Source of the DNA: Gallionellaceae bacterium
GTDB taxonomy: Bacteria; Pseudomonadota; Gammaproteobacteria; Burkholderiales; Thiobacillaceae
Assembly: GCA_028714875.1 (NCBI GenBank)
Contig: JAQTLN010000004.1
Location: forward strand, 122,861 to 186,860
Length of the DNA: 64,000 nt
Direction of reading: 5' to 3'
A program made the position numbers and the translations under genes. The notes beneath the pieces are model-generated. The model was given only the letters and a program-made list of their open reading frames with translations. It was not told where the DNA came from and ran no database searches. Shown here in pieces: positions 16,290 through 25,409 of this stretch. Each line of letters starts with the position of its first letter. Position 1 is the stretch's first letter.

Positions 16290-19200
16290 TCAGGGTTGTC
16301 GGGGAAGCTCGGGGTCGGTCGTCAACGGCGGGCTGAGCTCGAACTCGGCCTCGATTCGGCCGCCGTTATCCCGAATGGTCAATGTCGCGCCACGCCGCGG
16401 CAACAGCGTGCGTATCAGATCGAGGCCGGTGCCGCAGCCCTTGCCGCTGGCCAGATCGAAGCCGGTCGGCAGGGGGGCGCCCGGATTGACGATGCGGATC
16501 GCCGCTTGCCGGCTGTCTCCGCTCATGCTGATTTCCACCCCCGAGCCGTCGCTGTGCTGTCCGTGCTTCAAGGCATTGTGGATCAATTCGTTCAGAATCA
16601 AGGCGATACTGACCGCCGCGTTGCTGTCCAGCCAGACATCACCGGACAGGGTATCTTCGACGCGGGGCGGGAGGGCCATCATGGCCAGGGCCGCCACCGC
16701 GCCGTTCACTTCCCGCAGCAGTTCGCGCAGGCGCATCTCGTTCTTCGGCATGCGGCTTTGCAGACCATGCACCACCGCGATGGTGTTGATCTGGGCGATC
16801 GCCGCCTCAATGGGCGTCTGGGTGTCGGGGTGCGCGGCGATGTCCTGGCGCAACAGGTTGATGACGCCTTGCAGGTTGTTCTTGATGCGGTGATGCACTT
16901 CCCGCACCAGGGCGTCGCGCTGGCGCGCTTCGTGGGCCAGACGTTGCTGCTCGGCATTAACACGTTCGGTGACGTTCTCGATCATGCCTAGGGAATAGAG
17001 CGGCTTGCCGAATTGATCGCGGATCAGGCTGCTGGTCAGGTTGACCCAGAGTACATGCCCCTCCCGGTGCAGGTAGCGCTTGATCATCTGGTAACGCGAT
17101 AAATCGCCTTCCCGCGCTTGATGGAAAAGGCCCAGGTTGGCGGTTATGTCTTCGGGATGGGTGATCCCCATGAAGGTCTTGCGGAGCAGTTCCGCCTCGC
17201 TATAGCCCAGCATGTCGCAGAAGGCTTGGTTGGCCTGAATGAAGCGACCGTCCATGTCGGTCATGGCGATGCCGATCGGAGAGTGTTCGAACAACAGGCG
17301 GAAGCGCATTTCGCTGTTGCGCAGCGCCTCTTCAATCCGTTTGCGTTCGCTGATGTCCAGCAGCAGGGTGACCAGATGGGGTTCGCCATCGAGTTCGATG
17401 GGTTCCATGGACATCAGCCCGTCACCCATGTCTCCGGACATGCGCCTGAATTGCAGTTCCTGATTATACAGGCGCCCCTGCCGGTGTAGCCGTTCCAGCA
17501 TCTCGGCGCGTTGCTCGGGTTGAGCCCAGACGCCGAGTTCCAAAGTGGTCCGACCCAGCAATTCGTCACGCCCACAGCCCACGATATCCAGCATGGCCGC
17601 GTTGAAGTCGATGATGTAGCCATCCCGCCGGCGGGTGAGCGAGATGCCGACCGGGGCGGCCTGAAATATCGTGGCAAAGCGTGCCTCGCTCTCGCGCAAG
17701 GCGCGTTCCGCTTGCTTGCGTTCGGTAATGTCGCGCAGGAATACGAAGAAGCTCCCACCCACCGCATCCGCGCGATAGTAGGTGCTGATGTCGATGTCCA
17801 TGACTTGCCCGCTCTTGTTCCTGAGCCGGGTTTCGAAGCGGTCGGAGCCTTGCTCGATGATGCGGTGGATATGCTCGGCGGCTTGTTCCGGGGTTTCGTT
17901 GGCCTCCAGATCGGGAATCGACAGGGTCAGCAATTCGTCCCGCTCATAGCCGGTAATGCGGCAGGTGGCATCGTTGCAATCGAGCAGACGACCCTGGGCG
18001 TTGGCCACCCAGAATCCATCCATGGAGGTCTGGATGATGTCTCGGTATTGCTCCTCGGATTCGCGCCGTTCGGTCACCTCCTTGGCCAAGCCGACCGTGC
18101 GGTAGACCTTGCCGTCGGCATCGCGAATCGGGAAGGTACGCACCCACATCCAGCGGACCCGTCCCGCCACGATGACGCGATATTCGAGATTCAGGCCGCT
18201 AGGGTGGGTGAATTGACTGTCGTGGGCGGCTGCGACCCGGTCGCGGTCGTCCGGATGCACGCTGGCAAGAAACGAACGTGGATGGCGGTACAGGCTGTCC
18301 ACCTGCTTGCCATAGAGTTTTTCGTAAGCCGGGTTGACATAGAGGAAGCGGTTCTCGACCAGATCGCGAATCCAGAACGCTTCGTCGACGTTCTCCGCCA
18401 ATTGCCGGAAACGCGCATTGGTCTCGCGCAACTCGGCCTCGGCCCGGACCTGCTCGCTGATGTCGCGCGCCACCGCCACAATCAAAGACTGTCCGGCCGA
18501 CTCGAAGGGACGGATGCGGATTTCCACCGGGAAAGTGCCGCCATCCTTGCGTTGATGCAGGGTCTGGACGACATCGGTCCCGGGTACGCCGGCGAAGACC
18601 GCGGCAAAGTGTTCGCGCAGCATGCGTTTGTTGAAGCGCGGCTTGATGTCCTGCGGCCCCATGCGCAGCAATTCTTCCCGGGTGTAGCCCAGGCTGGTGC
18701 AGGCGGTGGTGTTCACATCGACGAAAAGCATCGACTCGTGGTCGATCAGGCACACGGCATCCGGCGAACTGTCCAGCGCCACCCGGAAACGCTCCGTCAC
18801 CTGTTCCATGGCGCGGCGGGCGGTGAGGTCGCGCAGCACCGCCAGGACGGCGGGGCGGGTTTCGTAATCGAAGGCGAAAGTCAGCGCTTCCACCTCCACG
18901 CCGCCACCATGGGCGAGGCGAAGTTTCAAGATGATGGGCGCGCTGGCTACCTCGCCGGCAAGCGCGGCCTGCTTGCATGCCTCGCAGGCGAGGCGGGAAT
19001 CCGCGTGCACCAGGTCGGCCAGGGTCATGCTCAGTGCGGCGGTGGCCGCGGGCAGGCCCAGCAAACGGGCCAGGGCGGGATTGGCGAATACCACCTGGTC
19101 GTCCTGCATGACCAGGATGGGCTCGGGTAGGTTGTCGACCAGGCCGCGATAGCGTTGTTCATTGCGCCACAGCGCCTCTTCCATGCGCAGCCGGTTTTCG

Positions 19201-20072
19201 ATTTCGGCCTGGAGCTCCGCGTTGCTGGCGCTCAACTCGGCGGTGCGCTGCGCCACCCTCGTTTCCAGTTGCTCGCGATAGGCATCGGCTTCGCTTCGCG
19301 CCAACCATTCAGCGGTGATGTCGCGGGCGGTGCCGAGCAACTCATGGGGCTGGCCTGAAGCATCGCGGCGGACACTGCCGCGCAGGCGGAGAACGCGCGC
19401 GGCCACGCCCGGGCGATCCAGGCGGATATCGACGTCACCGGGATCGCCGCCACCCAGCAAGGTTTCCACCGCTTGCAGCATCACGGGCCGATCCGCTTCA
19501 CGGGCGATGTGCAGAAAGGTGTCGAAACCTGGATCGAAGCCGCCGGGGACCAGGCCCAGCAAGCGCAGGAGTTCATCCGAGACTTCGACGCGATCTTCCT
19601 TCAGGTGCCAATGCCAACTGCCGATGTGAGCCACCGCCTGGGCTTCGGCCAGATGCGCCTCGCTGGTCTTGAGTCGACGCAGCAGCGCGTGCCGGTCCAA
19701 AGCCACATCGATGGCGCGTTGCAGTTCGCGTTCTTCGAAGGGTTTGTGCAGGTAGGCCAGAGGCGAGGTGGCGCGGGCGCGCGCATACAACGCGTCGTCG
19801 GAGTGGGCGGTCAGGTAGAGGACGGGGACATCCTGGCGCTCCGCCAGGATGGCGGCGGTCTCGATGCCATCCAGGTCGCCTTGCAACACGATGTCCATGA
19901 TGACCAGGTCCGGACGGGTCGACGCCGCGAGCCGTAGCGCCTCCCGGCCGTTGCCGGCAATGCCGATGATCTGATGGTGGGCCGCGCGCAGCAGGCCTTC
20001 GAGCAGTTGCGCCGCATCGGGATCATCCTCGACGATCAGGATGCGGGTGGGTGTTGCGGTGGCCAGGCTCAT
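16290..20072 (-). CDS. REC-PAS(x7)-HisKA_2 sensor histidine kinase
   Basis: A very large cytoplasmic kinase of 1260 residues with no membrane segment. Residues 8-125 are a receiver domain (VEDDPDAAQ, phospho-Asp in LVIMDIVLQG). Seven PAS-like domains follow at roughly 140-255, 305-415, 425-545, 555-680, 690-805, 810-930 and 935-1050. They are separated by a coiled coil near 260-300 and by typical PAC endings (DITERKQ, DISERKR, NVTERV). The transmitter is of the HisKA_2 type, with the phospho-acceptor block EVHHRIKNNLQG (His1060/1061) and an ATPase domain (NELIHNALKHG, GTGLDLIRTLL). The adjacent REC-ANTAR protein is the obvious phosphate acceptor. The N-terminal receiver implies that another kinase can tune it, possibly one from the divergent operon. 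Ligands of the PAS domains are unknown. Confidence 0.9.
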   Translation of the reverse strand: MSLATATPTRILIVEDDPDAAQLLEGLLRAAHHQIIGIAGNGREALRLAASTRPDLVIMDIVLQGDLDGIETAAILAERQDVPVLYLTAHSDDALYARARATSPLAYLHKPFEERELQRAIDVALDRHALLRRLKTSEAHLAEAQAVAHIGSWHWHLKEDRVEVSDELLRLLGLVPGGFDPGFDTFLHIAREADRPVMLQAVETLLGGGDPGDVDIRLDRPGVAARVLRLRGSVRRDASGQPHELLGTARDITAEWLARSEADAYREQLETRVAQRTAELSASNAELQAEIENRLRMEEALWRNEQRYRGLVDNLPEPILVMQDDQVVFANPALARLLGLPAATAALSMTLADLVHADSRLACEACKQAALAGEVASAPIILKLRLAHGGGVEVEALTFAFDYETRPAVLAVLRDLTARRAMEQVTERFRVALDSSPDAVCLIDHESMLFVDVNTTACTSLGYTREELLRMGPQDIKPRFNKRMLREHFAAVFAGVPGTDVVQTLHQRKDGGTFPVEIRIRPFESAGQSLIVAVARDISEQVRAEAELRETNARFRQLAENVDEAFWIRDLVENRFLYVNPAYEKLYGKQVDSLYRHPRSFLASVHPDDRDRVAAAHDSQFTHPSGLNLEYRVIVAGRVRWMWVRTFPIRDADGKVYRTVGLAKEVTERRESEEQYRDIIQTSMDGFWVANAQGRLLDCNDATCRITGYERDELLTLSIPDLEANETPEQAAEHIHRIIEQGSDRFETRLRNKSGQVMDIDISTYYRADAVGGSFFVFLRDITERKQAERALRESEARFATIFQAAPVGISLTRRRDGYIIDFNAAMLDIVGCGRDELLGRTTLELGVWAQPEQRAEMLERLHRQGRLYNQELQFRRMSGDMGDGLMSMEPIELDGEPHLVTLLLDISERKRIEEALRNSEMRFRLLFEHSPIGIAMTDMDGRFIQANQAFCDMLGYSEAELLRKTFMGITHPEDITANLGLFHQAREGDLSRYQMIKRYLHREGHVLWVNLTSSLIRDQFGKPLYSLGMIENVTERVNAEQQRLAHEARQRDALVREVHHRIKNNLQGVINLLRQDIAAHPDTQTPIEAAIAQINTIAVVHGLQSRMPKNEMRLRELLREVNGAVAALAMMALPPRVEDTLSGDVWLDSNAAVSIALILNELIHNALKHGQHSDGSGVEISMSGDSRQAAIRIVNPGAPLPTGFDLASGKGCGTGLDLIRTLLPRRGATLTIRDNGGRIEAEFELSPPLTTDPELPRQP

Positions 20073-20307
20073 CGCGCCTCATGTCGGGTAATAGTGAATT
20101 GACTCGCCAAAACCATCAAATACAACAAATCGTTTATTTTCGTCGCACGAAAAGCTTGACCGCAAATTCCACGCTTGTAAATCGCGGTGTGTTTGCCTAG
20201 CATCGTGCCCGTACCGCCAACCCGGACCTCGTTGGCTCTTTTCACCGCGATGCGAGAGAGCGAATGGGTTTCCGGGTTTTTTATTTTCTTCACGGCGGAT
20301 ACGGCGC
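20073..20307. promoter_or_regulatory. Divergent promoter region of the signalling island
   Basis: This AT-richer 235-base region separates the two divergent signalling operons. For the plus strand, TTGACC at 20156-20161 is a good -35 box, but only weak -10 boxes follow (TGTAAA or TAAATC around 20176-20183). For the minus strand, TTGATG (20114-20119 read in reverse) and CACTAT (20091-20096) are 17 bases apart. Both operons could be controlled from here. Confidence 0.35.
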
Positions 20308-23300
20308 ATGAAGCCGTCATCCCCAGCTTCGGGCGAGGCGGCGGCGACACCGTGTTTTGACGCGCGGGAGATTGCCGAACGCAAGGCATTTCTGGAATTC
20401 ACCTCGCGGGATTGTGATCGTCTGCGTCAGTTGCACGATAGCGTCGGACCGGCCGGCATGGCGTTCAGCGAGGCGTTCTACAGCCACCTCCTGAGTTTCG
20501 AGCCGATGCGCCGCCTGATTCCGGACCAGCGGGCGCTGGACAGCCTGCATGAAGCCCAGTCCGAGTACTTCAGTGGCCTGACCGCCGGCGACTATGGCGA
20601 TGCCTACGTCGCCAACCGCCTGCGCGTCGGCCAGGTGCACAACCAGATCGGCCTGGAGCCGAAGTGGTACATCGGCGCCTACCGAAAATACCTGTCCGGG
20701 CTGATGCCCCTGGTCTGGGAACAGTGCGATGGCGATAGCAACCGCTTCCTCGTCAGTTATGACTCGCTGCTGAAGATCGTGCTGTTCGACATGGGGCTGG
20801 CCCTGGACAGCTACTTCCTGGCCGAGCGCCGGGTGTTGCAGGAAATGAAGAATTACGCCGACCGGGTCATCTGCACCATGCCCAGTGGCTTGCTGGTGCT
20901 GGACACGCAATTGTGCCTGCGCACCATCAATCTGGCCGGCCGGGAAATGCTCGGCTTGCTGGAACTGGAGCCGGCCACGGGCCGCCATCTCGGCCAGTTG
21001 CTGGTCAGTTCGCGTCTGCTTGCCCTGGCAAGAGAGGTATTGGAAAAACAACAGGCCACGCGCTCGCTGGTGATCGGGCCCCTGCCGGAACTGGACGGGC
21101 GTGTGCTCGCCCTGACCTTGTCCGCCACCCTGATCGATGAAGCGCCGGCCTTGATCGTCCAGTTGGAAAACGTGACCGAAAGCGTGAGGACAAAGGAGCG
21201 CCTGGCCCGCTTCCGCACCGCCCTGGACGCCTCGGACGACGCCATCTACCTGATCGACCGCGCCCGCATGCGCTTTGTCGACGTCAACCAAACCGCCTGC
21301 AAGCAAATGGGTTACTCCCGCGTGGAGTTGCTGTCTATGGCGCCGCAGGACATCAAGCCCTTGCTGGAAGAGCGCGATCTGGCCCGGAAGTTCGATCAGA
21401 TACTGGCCGATACGACACGCGCGGGACGCATCGAAACCCTGCACCAGCGCAAAGACGGTTCCACCTTCCCGGTCGAAGTGGCCTTGCGCGGCTTTGTATC
21501 CGAAGGCCGGCCGATGCTGGTGGCGGTGGCTCGTGACATCAGCCAGCGCAAGCAGGCCGAGGCCGAACTCAAGGAGAGCGAAGAGCGCTTTCGCGCCACC
21601 TTCCAGCAGGCCGCCGTCGGTATCGCCCATGTGGCGGCGGATGGGCGTTGGTTGCGGGTGAATGAAAAACTGTCCGCCATCGTCGGCTACAGCCGGGAAG
21701 AACTGCTCCGGCTCGATTTCCAGAGCATTACGCATCCGGATGACCTGTCCGAGGATCTGGAATACATGCGTCAGGTTCTGAACGGGGAAATCGACAGCTA
21801 CAGGGTGGAAAAGCGCTATCTGCACAAGGATGGCGGCACGGTCTGGGCCGGCGTCACGGTCTCGCTGGTGCGCACGCCGGGTGGCCAGCCCAAGTATTTC
21901 ATTTCGGTGATCGAGGATATTTCCGCGCGGAAACAGACCGAGGAATCTCTGCTCCTGGCGCAACGCGCCCTGGAGGCCAGCGGCAACGGCATCGTCATCA
22001 CCGATTGCCGCCAGGCCGACAACCCCATCGTCTATGTCAATCCGGCCTTCGAGCGCATCACCGGCTATCAAGCGGCCGAGGCGCTGGGTCGCAATTGCCG
22101 CTTCCTGCATGGAGAGGAAGGCAACCAGGCCGGCACTCAGGCATTGAGCCAGGCGGTGCGGGATTCGCATGAGGCCAAGGTGGTGGTGCGCAACTACCGC
22201 AAGGATGGTCGCCCGTTCTGGAACGAACTGTTGATCGCGCCGGTGCGCGCCGAGGATGGAACCATCACCCATTTCGTCGGTGTGCAGAACGACATCACCC
22301 TACAGAAGCAGGCCGAGGAAAACCTGCTGCACATGGCCACCCATGATGCCCTGACCGGTCTGCCCAACCGTAGCCTGTTGCAGGACCGTATCGGCCAGGC
22401 CATCGGCCACGCCAATCGCGAGCGGCGAGGGGTGGCGGTGTTGTTCATCGATATCGACCGCTTCAAGAACATCAACGACAGCCTCGGGCACACCACGGGG
22501 GATGCCCTGATTACCACCCTGGCGCGGCGACTGCGCGACGCGGTGCGCATGGTCGACACGGTGGCGCGGGTGGGCGGGGATGAATTTGTGGTCGTGCTCA
22601 CCGATGTTTCCCGTGAATCCGACATCACCCAGATCATTCCCAATCTGCTTGCCGCCGTCACCCAGCCGGTGGCGGTGGAGGGCCATGAACTCTCGGTCAC
22701 CGCCAGCATCGGCATCAGCCTTTATCCGCGTGACGGCAAGGATGTGATGAGCCTGCTGAAGAACGCCGATACCGCCATGTACCGCGCCAAGGACGCGGGA
22801 CGTAACGGGTTTCGCTTCTATACGCAGGAAATGAACGCCGACGCGGTGGACCGGCTGCGCCTGGAGAACGATTTACGCAAAGCCATCCAGGGCAATGAGC
22901 TGGTGGTGTACTACCAGCCGCAGGTGGACGCGGAGACCGGCCGCATCGTCGCGGCCGAGGCCCTGTTGCGCTGGCGCCATCCCTCGCATGGACTGGTGGC
23001 GCCCAACGAATTCATTCCCCTGGCGGAGGAAACCGGCCTCATCGTCCCCATCGGCGAATGGGTGTTGCGCAGCGTCTGCGCCCAGTTGCGCGGCTGGCGC
23101 GAGGCGGGATTGCCCGAGCCGAGAATCGCGGTCAACCTGTCGCCGCGCCAGTTCCGCCAACCCGACATCGTCGAGATGATTGCCGCCGCCGCGCGCGATT
23201 ATGGCTTGCCGTCGCAATGCCTCGAACTGGAGATCACCGAGGGCAGCCTGATGCACAACCCGGATGAGGCCGCGATTCTGTTGAGCGAACTCAGCCGGCG

Positions 23301-23661
23301 CGGATTCAGTCTGGCGGTGGACGACTTCGGCACCGGTTATTCCAGCCTGGCCTACCTCAAGCGATTTCCCCTGCATGCCCTGAAGATCGATCGATCCTTT
23401 GTCGGTGACATCGAAAGCAATCGCGACAGCGCCGCCATCGCCACGGCGGTCATCGCCCTGGCGCACAGCCTCGGCCTGAAGGTGGTGGCCGAGGGCGTGG
23501 AGCAGGAGGTGCAGATGGAATTTCTGCGCGGACTGAAATGCGATTTCGCCCAGGGCTATCTCTATGGCCGGCCGCTTCCGGCCGAGGACTTCATGGCGCT
23601 ATTGGAAAAACAAAAATGTCTGATCAAGAAGACTCCCCTCGGCCAGCCGATACCCTCCTGA
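20308..23661 (+). CDS. Globin-PAS-LOV-GGDEF-EAL signalling protein
   Basis: A 1117-residue c-di-GMP enzyme with an unusual sensor stack. Residues 25-190 are a globin-coupled sensor domain (RVGQVHNQIGLEPKWYIGAY; candidate haem-binding His111). Three PAS-like domains follow at about 190-300, 305-425 and 430-550. Residues 552-670 carry a LOV signature: GRNCRFLH with candidate photoactive Cys597, NYRKDG, FWNEL and FVGVQ, the usual flavin contacts except that the Gln of FLQ is His. A GGDEF domain (RVGGDEF, motif at 756-760) and an EAL domain (EALLRW at 884, DDFGTGYSS) are both intact at the signature. So oxygen or another gas and blue light could both set c-di-GMP synthesis or breakdown. The gene heads the plus-strand operon and overlaps the next by 46 bases. 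Which output dominates cannot be judged from sequence. Confidence 0.9.
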   Translation: MKPSSPASGEAAATPCFDAREIAERKAFLEFTSRDCDRLRQLHDSVGPAGMAFSEAFYSHLLSFEPMRRLIPDQRALDSLHEAQSEYFSGLTAGDYGDAYVANRLRVGQVHNQIGLEPKWYIGAYRKYLSGLMPLVWEQCDGDSNRFLVSYDSLLKIVLFDMGLALDSYFLAERRVLQEMKNYADRVICTMPSGLLVLDTQLCLRTINLAGREMLGLLELEPATGRHLGQLLVSSRLLALAREVLEKQQATRSLVIGPLPELDGRVLALTLSATLIDEAPALIVQLENVTESVRTKERLARFRTALDASDDAIYLIDRARMRFVDVNQTACKQMGYSRVELLSMAPQDIKPLLEERDLARKFDQILADTTRAGRIETLHQRKDGSTFPVEVALRGFVSEGRPMLVAVARDISQRKQAEAELKESEERFRATFQQAAVGIAHVAADGRWLRVNEKLSAIVGYSREELLRLDFQSITHPDDLSEDLEYMRQVLNGEIDSYRVEKRYLHKDGGTVWAGVTVSLVRTPGGQPKYFISVIEDISARKQTEESLLLAQRALEASGNGIVITDCRQADNPIVYVNPAFERITGYQAAEALGRNCRFLHGEEGNQAGTQALSQAVRDSHEAKVVVRNYRKDGRPFWNELLIAPVRAEDGTITHFVGVQNDITLQKQAEENLLHMATHDALTGLPNRSLLQDRIGQAIGHANRERRGVAVLFIDIDRFKNINDSLGHTTGDALITTLARRLRDAVRMVDTVARVGGDEFVVVLTDVSRESDITQIIPNLLAAVTQPVAVEGHELSVTASIGISLYPRDGKDVMSLLKNADTAMYRAKDAGRNGFRFYTQEMNADAVDRLRLENDLRKAIQGNELVVYYQPQVDAETGRIVAAEALLRWRHPSHGLVAPNEFIPLAEETGLIVPIGEWVLRSVCAQLRGWREAGLPEPRIAVNLSPRQFRQPDIVEMIAAAARDYGLPSQCLELEITEGSLMHNPDEAAILLSELSRRGFSLAVDDFGTGYSSLAYLKRFPLHALKIDRSFVGDIESNRDSAAIATAVIALAHSLGLKVVAEGVEQEVQMEFLRGLKCDFAQGYLYGRPLPAEDFMALLEKQKCLIKKTPLGQPIPS

Positions 23662-24455
23662 TCGTCGATGACGAGGCCAACATCCTCGCCGCGCTGAATC
23701 GCCTGTTTCGCCGCGACGGCTACCGCCTGTTGCGCGCGGAAAGCGGCCGCGAGGCGCTGACGCTATTGGCCGAACACGAAGTGGGCGTCATTGTTTCCGA
23801 TCAACGCATGCCGGACATGAGTGGCGTGCAGTTTCTCAGCGCCGCGCGGGAACGCTGGCCGGATACCGTGCGCATCATGCTGAGTGGTTACACGGAGCTG
23901 TCCAGCGTGACGGACTCGGTGAACCAGGGCGCCATCTACAAATTTCTGACCAAACCGTGGGATGACGTCACGCTGCGCGAAACCGTGCGCGAGGCCTTTC
24001 AACTACATCGTGTGACGCATGAGAACACCCGCCTCAATGCCGCCCTGCGTGAGGCTAATACGGCCCTGACGCGCTGGAATCAGGAGCTGGAGCGGCGGGT
24101 GGCGGACAAGACGCGGGAAGCGCTGCGTCATCTGCATGTCCTGCGCGCCTCCCAGGAGACCCTGGCACATCTGCCCATGGCGGTGTTCGGCATCGACAAG
24201 GACGGTTATCTCGTCATGGCGAACCGGGCCAGCGAACGCATTCTGGCCGGCGCGCCCGCTCTGCTCGGAGAACTGGCCGACGCGGTCTTGCCGGCGGCGC
24301 TGCTCGACGCCGGTCTTGACGCGGCCGGCAAAGGCCGCGGCCGCCTGGCGGATGGACGCCAGGTGGACTTCTGGCGTTATCCCCTGGGGGGTGTCGCCGG
24401 CGCGATCGGCACGGCGCTGGTGATCGAGAATGTCACAGAGAGTGAGCCGTCATGA
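23616..24455 (+). CDS. Response regulator, REC-coiled coil-PAS
   Basis: A 279-residue protein. Residues 12-128 form a receiver domain: IVDDEANILAALNRLFRRDGY, phospho-Asp in VIVSDQRMPDMSG, Ser in MLSGYTELSS and Lys in FLTKPWDD. This receiver type usually precedes HD-GYP or other c-di-GMP outputs. A coiled coil (about 135-175) leads into a PAS-like domain (LAHLPMAVFGIDKDGYLVMANRASERIL) that ends the protein. There is no DNA-binding or enzyme domain, so it probably acts by protein contact, for example on the HDOD protein encoded next. The start lies inside the previous gene (46-base overlap); its stop overlaps the next ATG. Confidence 0.85.
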   Translation: MSDQEDSPRPADTLLIVDDEANILAALNRLFRRDGYRLLRAESGREALTLLAEHEVGVIVSDQRMPDMSGVQFLSAARERWPDTVRIMLSGYTELSSVTDSVNQGAIYKFLTKPWDDVTLRETVREAFQLHRVTHENTRLNAALREANTALTRWNQELERRVADKTREALRHLHVLRASQETLAHLPMAVFGIDKDGYLVMANRASERILAGAPALLGELADAVLPAALLDAGLDAAGKGRGRLADGRQVDFWRYPLGGVAGAIGTALVIENVTESEPS

Positions 24456-25258
24456 CCATTCCAAGCAAAGTCGAAATTCGTGATGGCCTGGCCCGGCTTT
24501 CTGGGCTTTCCCCCGCCGTCCAGGCCATCTTGCCGCGCCTGAGTGATGACGAGTTCGATGCCGGCGAACTGAGCCGCATGGTCGGCCAGGACCCGGTTCT
24601 GGCCGCGCGCGTGTTGCGCCTGGCCAACTCGCCCTTTTACGGCCTGCCCAGACAGGTCGGCTCGTTGCGGGAGGCGGTGATGATTCTCGGCTTCAGCAAT
24701 CTGTGTGGCCTCGTGCTGTCCTCCGGCCTGATCGGCGCGTTCTCCGATGCCGAGGCCACGGCATGCAGCCTGGCCACCGCCGCCGCGGCCGGCTCTCTGG
24801 CGCGATCGCTCAATCTGGATGTGGGCCAGGCCTTTAGCGCCGGGCTGTTGCACAACCTGGGGGCGCTGCTGCTTGGCCACTTTGCGCCCAACCATTGGCA
24901 AGCCCTGGCCGGCGAGTCCAGCGATGGAGTCGGGATACGGTTGGCGAAAGAGCGGCAAATCTTCGGCTATGACCACTGTGAACTGGGCGCGGAGATCGCC
25001 GGCCAATGGCGTTTCCCGGCTACCATTCAAACCGCCATCCTCCGCTATCCGCAACCACCGGACGATCCCGCCGAGACGCTCGCCGATCTGGTGCATGCGG
25101 CCTGGGTGATTGCTGGCGCGAACCAGACCGCGGATTGCCCGGCCCTCGCGCCGGACATTGCCGGCCGACTCGGACTGGAAAGCGCGGAGGGGCAAGCCGC
25201 CCTGGCCGAGGCTACAGAGGCGGCAAGACGCAGCCATGGCGCCCTGGACGGGCTTTGA
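24452..25258 (+). CDS. HDOD-domain signalling protein
   Basis: A 268-residue protein whose first 210 residues form an HDOD domain: LSGLSPAVQAILPRLSDDEFDAGELSRMVGQDP, then ARVLRLANSPFYGL, SLREAVMILGFSNL and FSAGLLHNLGALLL. HDOD proteins share the HD-GYP fold but lack the catalytic metal site and usually act as scaffolds or adaptors in signalling. The start overlaps the previous stop (ATGA), so it is translated with the REC-PAS regulator, which probably partners it; together they would form a two-protein version of a REC-HDOD output. There is a 151-base gap to the next kinase gene, the widest in the operon. Confidence 0.85.
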   Translation: MTIPSKVEIRDGLARLSGLSPAVQAILPRLSDDEFDAGELSRMVGQDPVLAARVLRLANSPFYGLPRQVGSLREAVMILGFSNLCGLVLSSGLIGAFSDAEATACSLATAAAAGSLARSLNLDVGQAFSAGLLHNLGALLLGHFAPNHWQALAGESSDGVGIRLAKERQIFGYDHCELGAEIAGQWRFPATIQTAILRYPQPPDDPAETLADLVHAAWVIAGANQTADCPALAPDIAGRLGLESAEGQAALAEATEAARRSHGALDGL

Positions 25259-25409
25259 GGCGGCCTGGTTGCCGAACGCCATTTCAGTGTTGGCGCAACG
25301 CGCATGAGGTCGCCGTCGTGGTGACCATAGAGGATGCGCCGCTGGCGGACGCTTGTCCGGAGGCCGCTGCCCAGGCCGCCGAACGACATAGTCAAAGAGG
25401 GAGAGTGCC

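Noticed and set aside
17511..19130. 539-codon plus-strand frame opposite the multi-PAS kinase
   Set aside because: Antisense shadow of a strongly supported gene; composition typical of high-GC antisense frames.
20317..22272. 651-codon minus-strand frame opposite the globin-LOV protein
   Set aside because: Antisense shadow; the plus-strand frame carries all domain motifs.
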